From contig JBDRHL010000196.1 in NCBI GenBank assembly GCA_043816955.1, positions 1 to 46,353 on the forward strand: a DNA stretch of 46,353 bases, written 5' to 3'. Below the pieces are notes generated by a model, which was not told the DNA's origin, ran no database searches, and was given only the letters and a program-made list of their open reading frames with translations. Shown here in pieces: positions 18,935 to 27,975 of this stretch. Made by a program: the position numbers and the translations under genes. Origin of the DNA: JBDRHL01 sp043816955 (lineage in GTDB: Bacteria > Planctomycetota > Phycisphaerae > Sedimentisphaerales > CAYZTY01). Position 1 is the first letter of the stretch. Every line of letters begins with the position of its first letter.

Positions 18935-20353
18935 TCAGCGGCGACTGCCGTCGAAAAGCATTTTTGCCTGGCCGACAAGGTAAAAGCTGCCGGTAATACA
19001 TATAAGGTCTTCACGTCCGACGGCACTTCCGGCAATTCGCAGTGCTTCGTTCAATGTCAGGGCAGTCTGGCACATCTTGCCGCATATCTCGGTGTATTTT
19101 TCGGTCAAATCATGAGGGAACATCGCACGCGGGGAATTGCTCCGGGTAAAGATAACTTTGTCCGCGCCATACTGAAGCTGTTCAAGCATACCCGTGACAT
19201 CCTTATCGGCATTACAGCCGAATATTACGACCATTGAATCATAAGGCACATGCTGGCCGATCGTCTGAATCAGTGCACGGATACTGGCAGCATTGTGAGC
19301 GGTATCAACGATAATTCTCGGATCTTCGTGAAGTATCTCCATTCTGCCCAGCATAGTTACATTTTTAAGGCCCGCAATTGCCTTTTGGTCATCTATATGG
19401 TAGCCGCTAACCTTAAGCTTGTCGAGCATTGCAAGGGCCAGGCCGCAGTTCAGAGCCTGATGGTCGCCGGGCAGTGGTACCCGCAGGTGCTCGAATTTAC
19501 TTGTAGCGGTGGTCAGGCAAACGCGTGTATGCGGACCATGCTCTCTGGAGGATTCGAATCGATGCGAGAAGTCAATATCCTTACCTGTTATACTCAGTGA
19601 TGTTTTGACGCTGTTAGCATAACGTTTTAAAGTATTTATTACACTGGGTTCTTGCTGGACGGTAATGGCGGGAACACCTCGCTTTATAATACCGGCCTTT
19701 TCCTTTGCAATGCTGTCTATTGTGCTGCCCAACTGCCGCTGGTGATCGATACTTATGCTTGTGATGCCTACCACTTTGGGTTGAAGTACGTTTGTACTAT
19801 CCAGCCGCCCGCCCAGGCCGGTTTCAACGACGGCTATATCAACTTTTTTATCAGCAAAATAGAGAAAAGCTATTGCAGTCATTATTTCAAAGAAGGTTGG
19901 GGAATCTTTGGCCATTTTTTCCACCGCCGGATAGACGCGGTTTATGAGCTTGCACATGTCGGATTTAGTGATCATTTGCGAGTTTATGGTTATCCGCTCA
20001 TGCAGATTCACCACGTGGGGAGATGTGTACAGCCCGACTTTATAGCCGTTGGCTTCGAGCATGCGTGCAAGCATCGTAGCGGTGGAGCCTTTGCCCTTTG
20101 TCCCAGCAATATGGGCTGATTCTATCTTTTTATGCGGGTTACCCAGAACGGCAAGAAGCTTTTTCATGCGACCAAGGTTAAAGGTCGTGACATTGTAGCG
20201 CAACACAGTCTGCCTCTCGTAGTCTGTCTTGCCAAAAAGGTACGTAATCGCCTGATTATACGTCCTAAAAGCCCTTTTTGACTTAACTTTGGCAACGGAG
20301 GAGGAGCTTTTTGCAGCACTTCGCTTCTTGCTAGTCTTGTTTGCCATGTCCAT
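18935..20353 (-). CDS. folC: bifunctional folylpolyglutamate/dihydrofolate synthase
   Basis: A Mur-ligase-fold enzyme that adds glutamate to dihydropteroate and to reduced folates. A Lys/Ser-rich extension of about 30 residues comes first. Then come the ATP-binding loop GTKGKGSTATMLARML, the omega-loop region ITSISIDHQRQLG, and the late ligase segment GRMEILHEDPRIIVDTAHN. Length (472) is normal for FolC plus the basic extension. A good promoter at 20362-20390 places the transcript start about two bases before ATG 20353, so the mRNA would be almost leaderless; ATG 20347 is an alternative. It is divergent from dprA. Confidence 0.92.
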   Translation of the reverse strand: MDMANKTSKKRSAAKSSSSVAKVKSKRAFRTYNQAITYLFGKTDYERQTVLRYNVTTFNLGRMKKLLAVLGNPHKKIESAHIAGTKGKGSTATMLARMLEANGYKVGLYTSPHVVNLHERITINSQMITKSDMCKLINRVYPAVEKMAKDSPTFFEIMTAIAFLYFADKKVDIAVVETGLGGRLDSTNVLQPKVVGITSISIDHQRQLGSTIDSIAKEKAGIIKRGVPAITVQQEPSVINTLKRYANSVKTSLSITGKDIDFSHRFESSREHGPHTRVCLTTATSKFEHLRVPLPGDHQALNCGLALAMLDKLKVSGYHIDDQKAIAGLKNVTMLGRMEILHEDPRIIVDTAHNAASIRALIQTIGQHVPYDSMVVIFGCNADKDVTGMLEQLQYGADKVIFTRSNSPRAMFPHDLTEKYTEICGKMCQTALTLNEALRIAGSAVGREDLICITGSFYLVGQAKMLFDGSRR

Positions 20354-20361
20354 AAACCATC

Positions 20362-20390
20362 ATTATAGCGGGAAAAAGAGGTCTCGTCAA
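20362..20390 (-). promoter_or_regulatory. sigma70-type promoter of folC
   Basis: On the minus strand, TTGACG (20390-20385), a 17-base spacer and TATAAT (20367-20362). The predicted transcript start is near 20355, next to the folC start codon. Confidence 0.7.
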
Positions 20391-20421
20391 GGGATCAATA
20401 CGGATATTATAAGGAATTACC

Positions 20422-20450
20422 TTGGCACATTATCTCTTAATTGGTATAAC
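20422..20450 (+). promoter_or_regulatory. sigma70-type promoter facing dprA
   Basis: TTGGCA (20422-20427), a 17-base spacer and TATAAC (20445-20450). It would give dprA a leader of roughly 210 bases, in which I see no convincing element. Confidence 0.5.
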
Positions 20451-20669
20451 TACCTGTTGAAACAAAAGTTACATATATTTGTGTTTCATAAAGTCACCAG
20501 ACTAACGATGTCCATGATTAGCAGGCCAAGGCTCGGTATTAGAGGGCCTTATATTAGCATTAAGTGAGGCACTATTTTAGAAAATACACAAAATCGCCTA
20601 AAATGTTCAATGAATTTGTTGATTCCTGCTGTCTATGGGGTACACTTTCTCCAATATCTGGCTTGGGAT

Positions 20670-21824
20670 ATGGACAACAAACCTCGACATTCAGAGAATA
20701 TTGAAAACTGGCTCAGGCTGATCAATGCTGGGGGAGTTGGGCCAGCAACTTTTAAGAAGCTTACGAGCTTCTTCGGGTCTGTTGAGGCGGTATTAGGGGC
20801 ATCGACAAGTGAACTGGCAAAGGTTGATGACATCGGGATAAAAACTGCCGAGAAGATCGCCCGAAGCTGTGACAGCTTCGACACCCAAAAAGAGCTGGGT
20901 CTTGCTGAAAAGCTCAATGTGCAGCTTATCCACCTTGAGGATAATCGATACCCCGTTGCTTTGAAGCGGATTTACGATGCGCCCGTTATTTTGTACGTCA
21001 AGGGGCAGATTGTACGCAGCGACAGCCTGGCAGTTGCGATTGTTGGTTGTCGCCGCTGCAGCGTATATGGGCAGGAACAGGCATCAAGATTTGCCCACGT
21101 GCTTTCAGCAGCAGGCTTTACAATTGTCTCGGGTATGGCCAGGGGGATAGATTCTGCGGCACATCGCGGGGCATTGGCGGCAAAGGGCAGAACCATCGCG
21201 GTGCAGGGCTGCGGCCTTGCGAATATTTTCCCCCCGGAAAACAAGAAACTTTTTGAGATGATTGCGGAAAACGGGGCCTGTATCAGCGAACTGCCTTTAA
21301 CTTATGAACCGTTGAGTGAGAATTTCCCAGCTAGGAACAGGATCATCGCAGGTTTATCGCTGGCGGTGCTGGTTGTGGAGGCTGCGGAACGTTCCGGGGC
21401 CTTGCTCACTGCGCAACATGCGATCGACAATGATAGAGAAGTCATGGCAGTACCGGGGAAAATTGATTCTCCTTTGAGCAGCGGCACGAACCGGCTGATA
21501 AAACAAGGGGCTAGATTGGTGGATTCGGTTGAAGACATAATGGAAGCCCTGGGCTGTATCGGGGAGCAGCTGAAGGAGCATGCAAGCAAGTCATGTGAAA
21601 AGGCGGATAAAATAACAGGAGAAACTCAGCACAATCCCCTGCAATTAAATCTCAGCGAGCACGAACAGAAAGTATATCAGTCTCTGACAAAGGAGCCTGT
21701 GCACGTCGAAGATATTATTGTTGCATCAGACCTGCCGGCGGGCAGAATCAATGCCGCTTTAATTTCGTTAAGGCTTAAGGGATTGATAAGGCAACTGCCG
21801 GGTAATATGTTTATGCACAACTGA
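20670..21824 (+). CDS. dprA: DNA-processing protein DprA
   Basis: Binds incoming single-stranded DNA and loads RecA during natural transformation. From ATG 20670 it is 384 residues. An N-terminal SAM/HhH-like region (LINAGGVGPATFKKL) is followed by the Rossmann-like DprA core with VSGMARGIDSAAHRGAL and the late FPARNRIIAGLS segment. A C-terminal winged-helix region (LSEHEQKVYQSLTKEPVHVEDI) completes it. The order and length are normal. An in-frame ATG at 20610 would add 20 residues that do not resemble DprA starts. Neither start has a strong ribosome binding site. It converges with trxA. Confidence 0.93.
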   Translation: MDNKPRHSENIENWLRLINAGGVGPATFKKLTSFFGSVEAVLGASTSELAKVDDIGIKTAEKIARSCDSFDTQKELGLAEKLNVQLIHLEDNRYPVALKRIYDAPVILYVKGQIVRSDSLAVAIVGCRRCSVYGQEQASRFAHVLSAAGFTIVSGMARGIDSAAHRGALAAKGRTIAVQGCGLANIFPPENKKLFEMIAENGACISELPLTYEPLSENFPARNRIIAGLSLAVLVVEAAERSGALLTAQHAIDNDREVMAVPGKIDSPLSSGTNRLIKQGARLVDSVEDIMEALGCIGEQLKEHASKSCEKADKITGETQHNPLQLNLSEHEQKVYQSLTKEPVHVEDIIVASDLPAGRINAALISLRLKGLIRQLPGNMFMHN

Positions 21825-21857
21825 TGCCGCTAACTAATGAGCGCGATCAGGAAAATG

Positions 21858-22187
21858 CTATGCAAGAAGGTCTTCAATTCCTGCGATAATATCTTTCTTT
21901 TTTGTCAGCCCCACCCATTTTTTTTCGACCCGGCCCTTTTTAAACAAAATGACCGTGGGTATCGCACTTATTCCGAACTCGATCGCTGCTTCCCGGCTGT
22001 CGTCGGTGTTGACTTTGCAGACTTTGATCCTGTCGCCATATTCACCGGCAAGGCCCTCGATGATGGGGCTTATCATTTTACACGGGCCGCACCAAGGTGC
22101 CCAGAAATCGACCAAAACGGGGACATCGGAAGTATTTACAAAATCATCAAACGTGGCGTCATTTAGTTCAATCAGGTCAGCGGCCAT
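21858..22187 (-). CDS. trxA: thioredoxin
   Basis: A 109-residue cytoplasmic disulfide reductase with the active site WCGPCK (Cys33, Cys36), preceded by VLVDFWAPW. The family cis-proline region is seen as SAIPTVILFKKG. Length is normal for Trx1. ATG 22187 is preceded by AAAGGA at 7 bases; a GTG two codons upstream is a weaker alternative. It has its own start about 75 bases downstream of scpA and may be the last gene of the trpS operon. Confidence 0.95.
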   Translation of the reverse strand: MAADLIELNDATFDDFVNTSDVPVLVDFWAPWCGPCKMISPIIEGLAGEYGDRIKVCKVNTDDSREAAIEFGISAIPTVILFKKGRVEKKWVGLTKKKDIIAGIEDLLA

Positions 22188-22263
22188 TATCACATCCTTT
22201 CATATACATTGGGATCATCAAACCTATCCTTATGCTAACCATGGCCTGCGAGTATGTCAAATA

Positions 22264-23190
22264 TCAATTGGGTTGAATTTCGTCAGTATCGAAAACAGCT
22301 TTTTGCCTGTTATCTATCGTCTGGTATGTGGGAGAATCCTGTGGAGAGGCCGCTCGGCTGGGCAATTCCCGAATAGGGATAGCACCTGTGCGGGGCTGGG
22401 CGGGCTGACCCTGCTGATCGGAAGCAAGAATCGCTTTCTGGACTGCCTGTTCCGCCGGCTCATCAGTCAGAGCACGAATATAGATGGGGGCAAAGGGGGC
22501 GGGCTGTTCAACCCAGATCAATTTTGCGCGAATCAGCTCAAGTAGTGCAAGAAACATGCCTACAAGTACGAGCCTGTTTTTGTCGCCTACAAAAAGTCGC
22601 TCAAAACTCATTGGGCCGTCTTTCTGAAGTCGGTCGAGAATGTCGATCTCGTACAGATCTATAGGCGTATCATCGGCAATATGACCCAGGTCAGCCAGTT
22701 TGCCGGTGGCCCGCATCAGGTCATTGAATGCCCTGAGCAAGTCCCAGACGCTTACTTGTTCGATATCCATTTCCGCTTCCCTGGCGGGCTTGAGTGTATC
22801 GATAATGGTGTCGGGTCGATTGAACCGCAGGTTCTGCTGCTGAGCGGCATCACTGAGCATGTTTGCAGCATCCTTGAATTTTTTGTACTCAAGCAACTGG
22901 CGGATGAGTTCGGCGCGCGGATCTGCGCTATCAGAGTCTTCGATTTGCTCGATTTCAACTCTGGGAAGGAGCATTGCCGACTTGATCTCCATCAAGGTCG
23001 CAGCCATGACGAGGAAGTCTCCGGCAAGATCGATATCAAGCTGCTTAAGCATTTCAACATACCGGATATACTCATCGGTAATCCGTGCGATTGAAATGTC
23101 GTAAATGTCAACCTCTTCTTTTCGGACAAGGTACAGCAGCAGGTCCATCGGGCCGGAAAAGATGTCAAGATTTACCCGGTAATCAGACAA
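22264..23190 (-). CDS. scpA: segregation and condensation protein ScpA
   Basis: The kleisin subunit that bridges SMC heads in the chromosome-condensing complex. The N-terminal YRVNLDIFSGPMDLLLYLVR with VDIYDISIARITDEYI is characteristic, and a winged-helix C-terminal half follows (PMSFERLFVGDKNRLVLVGMFLALLEL). The 308 residues include a Pro/Ala-rich tail of about 60 residues beyond the usual end. The start is TTG 23190, directly after the TAA of the preceding gene. AGGAGG, lying inside that gene's last codons, sits 8 bases before it. No scpB is in the window. Confidence 0.93.
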   Translation of the reverse strand: MSDYRVNLDIFSGPMDLLLYLVRKEEVDIYDISIARITDEYIRYVEMLKQLDIDLAGDFLVMAATLMEIKSAMLLPRVEIEQIEDSDSADPRAELIRQLLEYKKFKDAANMLSDAAQQQNLRFNRPDTIIDTLKPAREAEMDIEQVSVWDLLRAFNDLMRATGKLADLGHIADDTPIDLYEIDILDRLQKDGPMSFERLFVGDKNRLVLVGMFLALLELIRAKLIWVEQPAPFAPIYIRALTDEPAEQAVQKAILASDQQGQPAQPRTGAIPIRELPSRAASPQDSPTYQTIDNRQKAVFDTDEIQPN

Positions 23191-23418
23191 TTAATTATCC
23201 TCCTGCCCAAATGTTTCGTTGAGTATATCCAGGGCGTGCTGTTTGTCGCCTTCGACAACCCGCAGTTCTATAGCAGCCAGGCCGGCGCATGGAAAAGCGT
23301 TTATAAGATTTTCACCCAACAGGACTGCTTCTACGCCTGCCTCATCCAGTTTCGCTTTAGCGAGGTTCGCCTCAAATTCCGTTGGGAATTCTGCAATTTT
23401 AACCCATTGCCAGGACAT
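23191..23418 (-). CDS. DUF2007-type small protein
   Basis: A 75-residue protein of the DUF2007 (putative signal-transducing) type. The pattern is an EFPTEFEANLAKAKLDEAGVEAVLLGEN half followed by a second beta-alpha unit (IELRVVEGDKQHALDILNE). This gives a small ferredoxin-like fold. No biochemical function is established. ATG 23418 directly follows the trpS stop (TGAATG), and its own stop abuts the scpA start, so the three genes are one tight operon. Confidence 0.75.
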   Translation of the reverse strand: MSWQWVKIAEFPTEFEANLAKAKLDEAGVEAVLLGENLINAFPCAGLAAIELRVVEGDKQHALDILNETFGQEDN

Positions 23419-24384
23419 TCATCGGCCCAATCCAACAGCTTTTCTTGCCTTGGCGAGTGTTTTTTCGGCAACTGCTGCAGCACGTTCAGCACCGGCAGCA
23501 AGCACCTTTCTGACATAGTCAAGATTTCCGGCCAACTCGGACCTTTTCTGCCTGAACGGTTTGAAGTATTCCAGAAGAAGCTCGGCGAGTCTTTTTTTGA
23601 CGGCCCCATAGGCAAGGCCGCCCTTGTGGTACTTTGCCCTCCAGTCAGCAAGCTCATCGTCACCGGCTACAAGTTTTAATAATGCAAAAACGTTACATTT
23701 TTTCGGATCCTTCGGTTCATCAACGGGCGTCGAATCCGTTACAATCCGCATGACTTTTTTCCTCACACTGCTTTCAGGTTCGAATATTTCAATCGTGTTG
23801 TCGTAGCTCTTGCTCATCTTGCGCCCGTCGATGCCCGGTACAACGGCCACGTTTTGGAGTATCTGCGCCTCGGGGAGGACAAAGACCTCGCCATAGGTGC
23901 TGTTAAATCTGGCGGCGATATCGCGTGTAATTTCTATGTGCTGTTTCTGATCTGCGCCAACAGGAACAATCTGGCTGCGAAATATCAGAATATCCGCGGC
24001 CTGGAGGACCGGATAGGCAAAAAGCCCATGGTTTGGGCTGAGGCCCTGGGCGATTTTGTCCTTATAACTGACACATCGCTGCAAAAGTCCCACGGGTGTA
24101 ACGCACGAAAGCAGCCATGCTAATTCCGTAACAGCAGGCAGATCAGACTGGCGCCAGAAAACGGTCTTGTCGGGATCAAGCCCCAGGGCAAGATAGTCCA
24201 TAGCGACATCGAGTGTAAATTTGGCAAGTTCTTCCGGCGCGGGTAAACTGCTCAGAGCATGGTAGTCGGCGATGAAATAAAATCCCTCATTATCGGCTTG
24301 AAGCTGCAGGTGCTGTCGCATTGCGCCAAAGTAGTTACCGATATGCAATTTTCCTGACGGCTGGATGCCCGAAAGAACCCTCAA
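23419..24384 (-). CDS. trpS: tryptophanyl-tRNA synthetase
   Basis: A class I synthetase that charges tRNA-Trp. It is 321 residues, usual for TrpS. The HIGH-type motif is PSGKLHIGNYFGA and the KMSKS loop is DGRKMSKSYDN, both at the expected spacing. The start is TTG 24384, with AGGAGG 5 bases upstream. It is the first gene of the trpS-DUF2007-scpA operon, behind the promoter at 24455-24483. Confidence 0.96.
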   Translation of the reverse strand: MRVLSGIQPSGKLHIGNYFGAMRQHLQLQADNEGFYFIADYHALSSLPAPEELAKFTLDVAMDYLALGLDPDKTVFWRQSDLPAVTELAWLLSCVTPVGLLQRCVSYKDKIAQGLSPNHGLFAYPVLQAADILIFRSQIVPVGADQKQHIEITRDIAARFNSTYGEVFVLPEAQILQNVAVVPGIDGRKMSKSYDNTIEIFEPESSVRKKVMRIVTDSTPVDEPKDPKKCNVFALLKLVAGDDELADWRAKYHKGGLAYGAVKKRLAELLLEYFKPFRQKRSELAGNLDYVRKVLAAGAERAAAVAEKTLAKARKAVGLGR

Positions 24385-24454
24385 ATTAACCTCCTGACTT
24401 CAATTCCGCAGAACTCATAAGCTGCTAAAAATACTATAAATTAACAATATCTGC

Positions 24455-24483
24455 ATTATAGCATTGCTGCAGGGGTGAGGCAA
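24455..24483 (-). promoter_or_regulatory. sigma70-type promoter of the trpS operon
   Basis: On the minus strand, TTGCCT (24483-24478), a 17-base spacer and TATAAT (24460-24455). The leader to the trpS start would be about 64 bases. Confidence 0.65.
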
Positions 24484-24489
24484 TTGCAA

Positions 24490-26901
24490 TTATGCCAGCT
24501 GGGACGGGGCATGATGAGAAAGGGTCGAGACGGCGACAGCGCCTGCGATCAGATAACATACCAGGGCAACAGCAACCAGAATACTGAAACCCGCTGAGAC
24601 ACTGATACACGTGCCGAGCACCGCGGCAGTTACAGAGGCAAAACTGTTGGCTGCCCAGGCCCAGGGGACAACGGCAGGGCTGCTTTGGGAAAGTTGCGTC
24701 ATAGCTGTCGGGAAAGGGATACCCATAAAAAAAGCCGGAAGACCACAGATAGCCAGTCCCACAGCTACCCTGCCCAGCCGGTCAATTCCGACGAGCAGAT
24801 CAAAGCCGATATATAGCAGGATCAGTTCAGCTATTCCGACCGCGATGACGGCGGTTATGGCAAAGCGGACTCGACTCGAAGGTTTTGTAAACATTCGCTG
24901 CGATGCGAGGGAGCCGAGGCCTGAAAAAATCATGAATCCGGTGATGGCGACCGCAGCACCAAAGACAGGATCTCCTATCAGCAGAGTCATCTTCTGAATG
25001 AACGCCATCTCCAGAAACATATAAGCAACGCCGATCAACAAAAAAAACGAAAGGACTGCTGTTTTTGCGCTGCCTGCTGTGCGAAGAGACCGGGAAAAAA
25101 CCAACGGAAAGACGATAAAGACGGCGCTGACGATGCAGGCCTGGACAAAGGCAGCTATTACAACCAGATAGCCCCACTGCGAATACTGAAGCCACAGGTC
25201 CGGCATGGTGCGAACCATATGGGGTAAGGCGGTCCACCTGAAGAAATCGAAAAAATAAGGCCTGTCATCGGTGGCAGGTTTGATATTGTAAATGTAGTTT
25301 TCGTAAAAATCTTCATAGCTCCGGCCAAGGATGGCTGTGGCTGCGTCATAATAAACAGGTTCCTGAAGGATATAATATTTGTTTACGTCATTTTTGCTGA
25401 TACCCGGCATAGCTACCAGATCAAAGCAGCAAGTGCGGGCGAACTGCCTTGCAGCATATATCTGTGATTCTGAAAACTCCGCAAGGCATGCAACAATTGT
25501 AGATGTCGCCCAGCTTCGGATCATGATTATATGTTTCTCCGCTTCGACTATACCGAGGTTCCTCAAGGCAGCCGATATTGTCGCGAGCAGCTTCAGGCTG
25601 TTGCGCGGCGGGGTATCCAGCGTGCAGGTTACACTCAATAGGCCGTGATCGGTGAGACACCGCAGGGCTTTTTCCACTGCCTCAACGGTGTAAAGATGAC
25701 TTTCGTTGAGAGAATAAAGCCCCGCTGCTGAGCCTGCGGCAGACTGTCCAAGCGACATCTGAATCAGGTCGAAACGCTGCTTTGTCCTTTGCAGAAAAGT
25801 ACGGGCTTCCGATATGACCGTCGAGACATTGGGACGGCTATAAATACCCGCGGCTACGGCAGCGAACTTATTTCGCAGCAGTTTGACTACATCGCTGTTT
25901 TTTTCGACGGCGGTGATATGGCGGGCTTTCTGGTACAGCGCCTGGGCGATGTCAGTACCCCCCCCTGCGCTCGTAACGCAGACATTCGGCTCGGAAAGAA
26001 GATGATAAGCAAGTGCCGAAGTAACAAAATCATAACAGCGCAGCTCTTCGGGATCCTTGAAAGAATTAATCACAGAAGCTGAATCAGCGTCAGTAATCAA
26101 AAGAGATTGTTCTGGAACCGGTCCTTTATAACCAATACTCAAACCCGGAACATATCGAATACTTTGGGATTTGACGATGTCAACTTGACCAAGGGGACTG
26201 TGGCTGGTAGCTATGATTTCCGCATCCGGTATCGCCCGGTAGAAAACAAGTGATTTATTCTCGTTGATCTTAATACCCAGATCGATCGTACCAAGCAGGA
26301 TCAACAGTATCGGCAGGATCAGGAGTGTTGCCAGCAAAGCCCGATACGATATTTCTGCTGCGATAATAACAGCGCTTAGAAAAGCAAGGACACTAAGAGC
26401 AATAAGCAGTTGTGAGGGGCTGTTACCATACATCAATATGACAAAGGCCGCGGCCCCGATGCCTGAGCCTGTAAGATTGAGAAAGTACAGCAGATGCGAT
26501 CGGCTGGCAAATAATGTGAAGGCAAGGCATATAAAGCTGCCTCCCCAGAAGAACGGAACTGCAAAAAGAATATAAAGCCCCAGCAGATAGAAAACCTGTC
26601 TGAAATCCCAGACCAGTTGTAACTGGTCAAAAGGAATCTTCTGAGCAAGGTGAAAGGTTGCCGGAATTGTAACAGCCAGACCAACCGCTGAAAGCCAGAG
26701 GCAAAGGTGCGCTCTTTTGCGAAAAAACCGCTGACAGATCGAAATCAAAGTCCCGCTACAGCCGAATCCCAGCAATGCCGTGCTGATTACCAGGTATGCG
26801 AAATGATGCCACTGTCCGATTGACAGCGCCCGCATAAGGACAAGCTCAAGTGCGAGCACAACCGCTGAGACAAGGACAAGCGCAGCGGATATACCGATCA
26901 T
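24490..26901 (-). CDS. polytopic membrane protein with spermidine-synthase-like domain
   Basis: An 803-residue fusion. About six N-terminal membrane helices (1-215) precede a cytoplasmic Rossmann domain of the spermidine synthase/methyltransferase type (about 270-520). That domain has VCVTSAGGGTDIAQALYQK for nucleotide binding and TAVEKNSDVV after it. A second set of membrane helices fills about 575-795. This build is known in bacteria, but substrates are mostly uncharacterised; true spermidine synthesis is not shown. ATG 26901 overlaps the pcm stop by four bases, so the two are probably made together. Confidence 0.8.
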   Translation of the reverse strand: MIGISAALVLVSAVVLALELVLMRALSIGQWHHFAYLVISTALLGFGCSGTLISICQRFFRKRAHLCLWLSAVGLAVTIPATFHLAQKIPFDQLQLVWDFRQVFYLLGLYILFAVPFFWGGSFICLAFTLFASRSHLLYFLNLTGSGIGAAAFVILMYGNSPSQLLIALSVLAFLSAVIIAAEISYRALLATLLILPILLILLGTIDLGIKINENKSLVFYRAIPDAEIIATSHSPLGQVDIVKSQSIRYVPGLSIGYKGPVPEQSLLITDADSASVINSFKDPEELRCYDFVTSALAYHLLSEPNVCVTSAGGGTDIAQALYQKARHITAVEKNSDVVKLLRNKFAAVAAGIYSRPNVSTVISEARTFLQRTKQRFDLIQMSLGQSAAGSAAGLYSLNESHLYTVEAVEKALRCLTDHGLLSVTCTLDTPPRNSLKLLATISAALRNLGIVEAEKHIIMIRSWATSTIVACLAEFSESQIYAARQFARTCCFDLVAMPGISKNDVNKYYILQEPVYYDAATAILGRSYEDFYENYIYNIKPATDDRPYFFDFFRWTALPHMVRTMPDLWLQYSQWGYLVVIAAFVQACIVSAVFIVFPLVFSRSLRTAGSAKTAVLSFFLLIGVAYMFLEMAFIQKMTLLIGDPVFGAAVAITGFMIFSGLGSLASQRMFTKPSSRVRFAITAVIAVGIAELILLYIGFDLLVGIDRLGRVAVGLAICGLPAFFMGIPFPTAMTQLSQSSPAVVPWAWAANSFASVTAAVLGTCISVSAGFSILVAVALVCYLIAGAVAVSTLSHHAPSQLA

Positions 26902-27806
26902 TGATCGCGGTGCCCCCGACGTCCGGATTGAGCGACTTTACCCACCATAGGGACGAAACGAACCGGCAAAAGCTCTCTGCTTACCAGACTGCTGTCTTCA
27001 TCCTTTGTGATCAGCACCAGCGTCTGCACGCCATAAGGGCTTCCAAGCGGAATTACCATCCTGCCGGCAGGCTTCAACTGTTCGACAAGCAGAGGCGGAA
27101 CAATCCCTGCCGCTGCGGTAACTATAATTGCATCGAAGGGTCCTTTTTCAGGCCAGCCGAAATATCCGTCGGCTGTTTTAAGAAAAACGTTGAGGTAGCC
27201 AAGTTCGCGGAGTCTTTCTGCGGCTGTCTCGGCTAAAGGCTCGATAATCTCAATAGTATAGACCTCCCTTGTCAGTTCGGCGCACACGGCAGCCTGATAA
27301 CCCGATCCCGTTCCTATCTCCAGAACTCGACCGTTCGGATCAAGCTTTAGCGCCTCGGTCATATATGCGACAATGTAAGGCTGGCTTATGGTCTGGTTAT
27401 AACCTATCGGCAGCGGATAGTTGTGGTAGGCCCTGGCCAGGTCCCCCGGACGTACAAACGCATGGCGCGGGACGGTTTCCATCGCCAATAACACGTTGGG
27501 ATCTTCGATGCCGTTTCTGCGAATGTGCCGATCGACAAGTTTGAGCCGCTGTTCGACTCTTTCACAGAAGGCTCTGTGCTCGTGCAGCGGCGGGCTGACT
27601 TTGTTTTCATTGGAATCGGCGACGTGGTTTGCATCGGATACCGGCTGATTCGAGTTGGCGCGGGTTTCGGACTGTCTGACAGCAGTTTTGTTCTGTTCAT
27701 AGCTCAGGCATGGCATCGCGACAGCCAGGACAATAGTTGTGATAAGACCGCTTAGGATGACCCTGAATTTAAGATCCTCCAGGTGGAACGAATTTTCTGT
27801 TCTCAT
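26898..27806 (-). CDS. pcm: protein-L-isoaspartate O-methyltransferase with N-terminal export signal
   Basis: Repairs isoaspartyl residues in aged proteins using S-adenosylmethionine. The catalytic part (about 95-302) has the Pcm-specific PLPIGYNQTISQPYIVAYM and the SAM-binding loop VLEIGTGSGYQAAVCAEL. The first 40 residues hold a hydrophobic segment (VILSGLITTIVLAVAMPCLS) like a signal peptide or anchor. A polar linker of about 50 residues follows. The protein is 302 residues against roughly 210 for cytosolic Pcm. AAGGG lies 8 bases before ATG 27806. The enzyme therefore probably works outside the inner membrane, where a SAM supply is not obvious. Confidence 0.88.
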   Translation of the reverse strand: MRTENSFHLEDLKFRVILSGLITTIVLAVAMPCLSYEQNKTAVRQSETRANSNQPVSDANHVADSNENKVSPPLHEHRAFCERVEQRLKLVDRHIRRNGIEDPNVLLAMETVPRHAFVRPGDLARAYHNYPLPIGYNQTISQPYIVAYMTEALKLDPNGRVLEIGTGSGYQAAVCAELTREVYTIEIIEPLAETAAERLRELGYLNVFLKTADGYFGWPEKGPFDAIIVTAAAGIVPPLLVEQLKPAGRMVIPLGSPYGVQTLVLITKDEDSSLVSRELLPVRFVPMVGKVAQSGRRGHRDQ

Positions 27807-27975
27807 CGGTCCGCCCTTTCGAAGATTCGGTTTTCCCCTGATCTTTACAAAAAAGTATTATATCACATACGGGCAGGCTGCAAGGATTTAATTATTTTCA
27901 CGTGCCGGATACTTGATTACTACGCCAGACCCAGGGCGAAATGCGAGGTTGGCAATAGAAAATGCCGGGGCAAAA

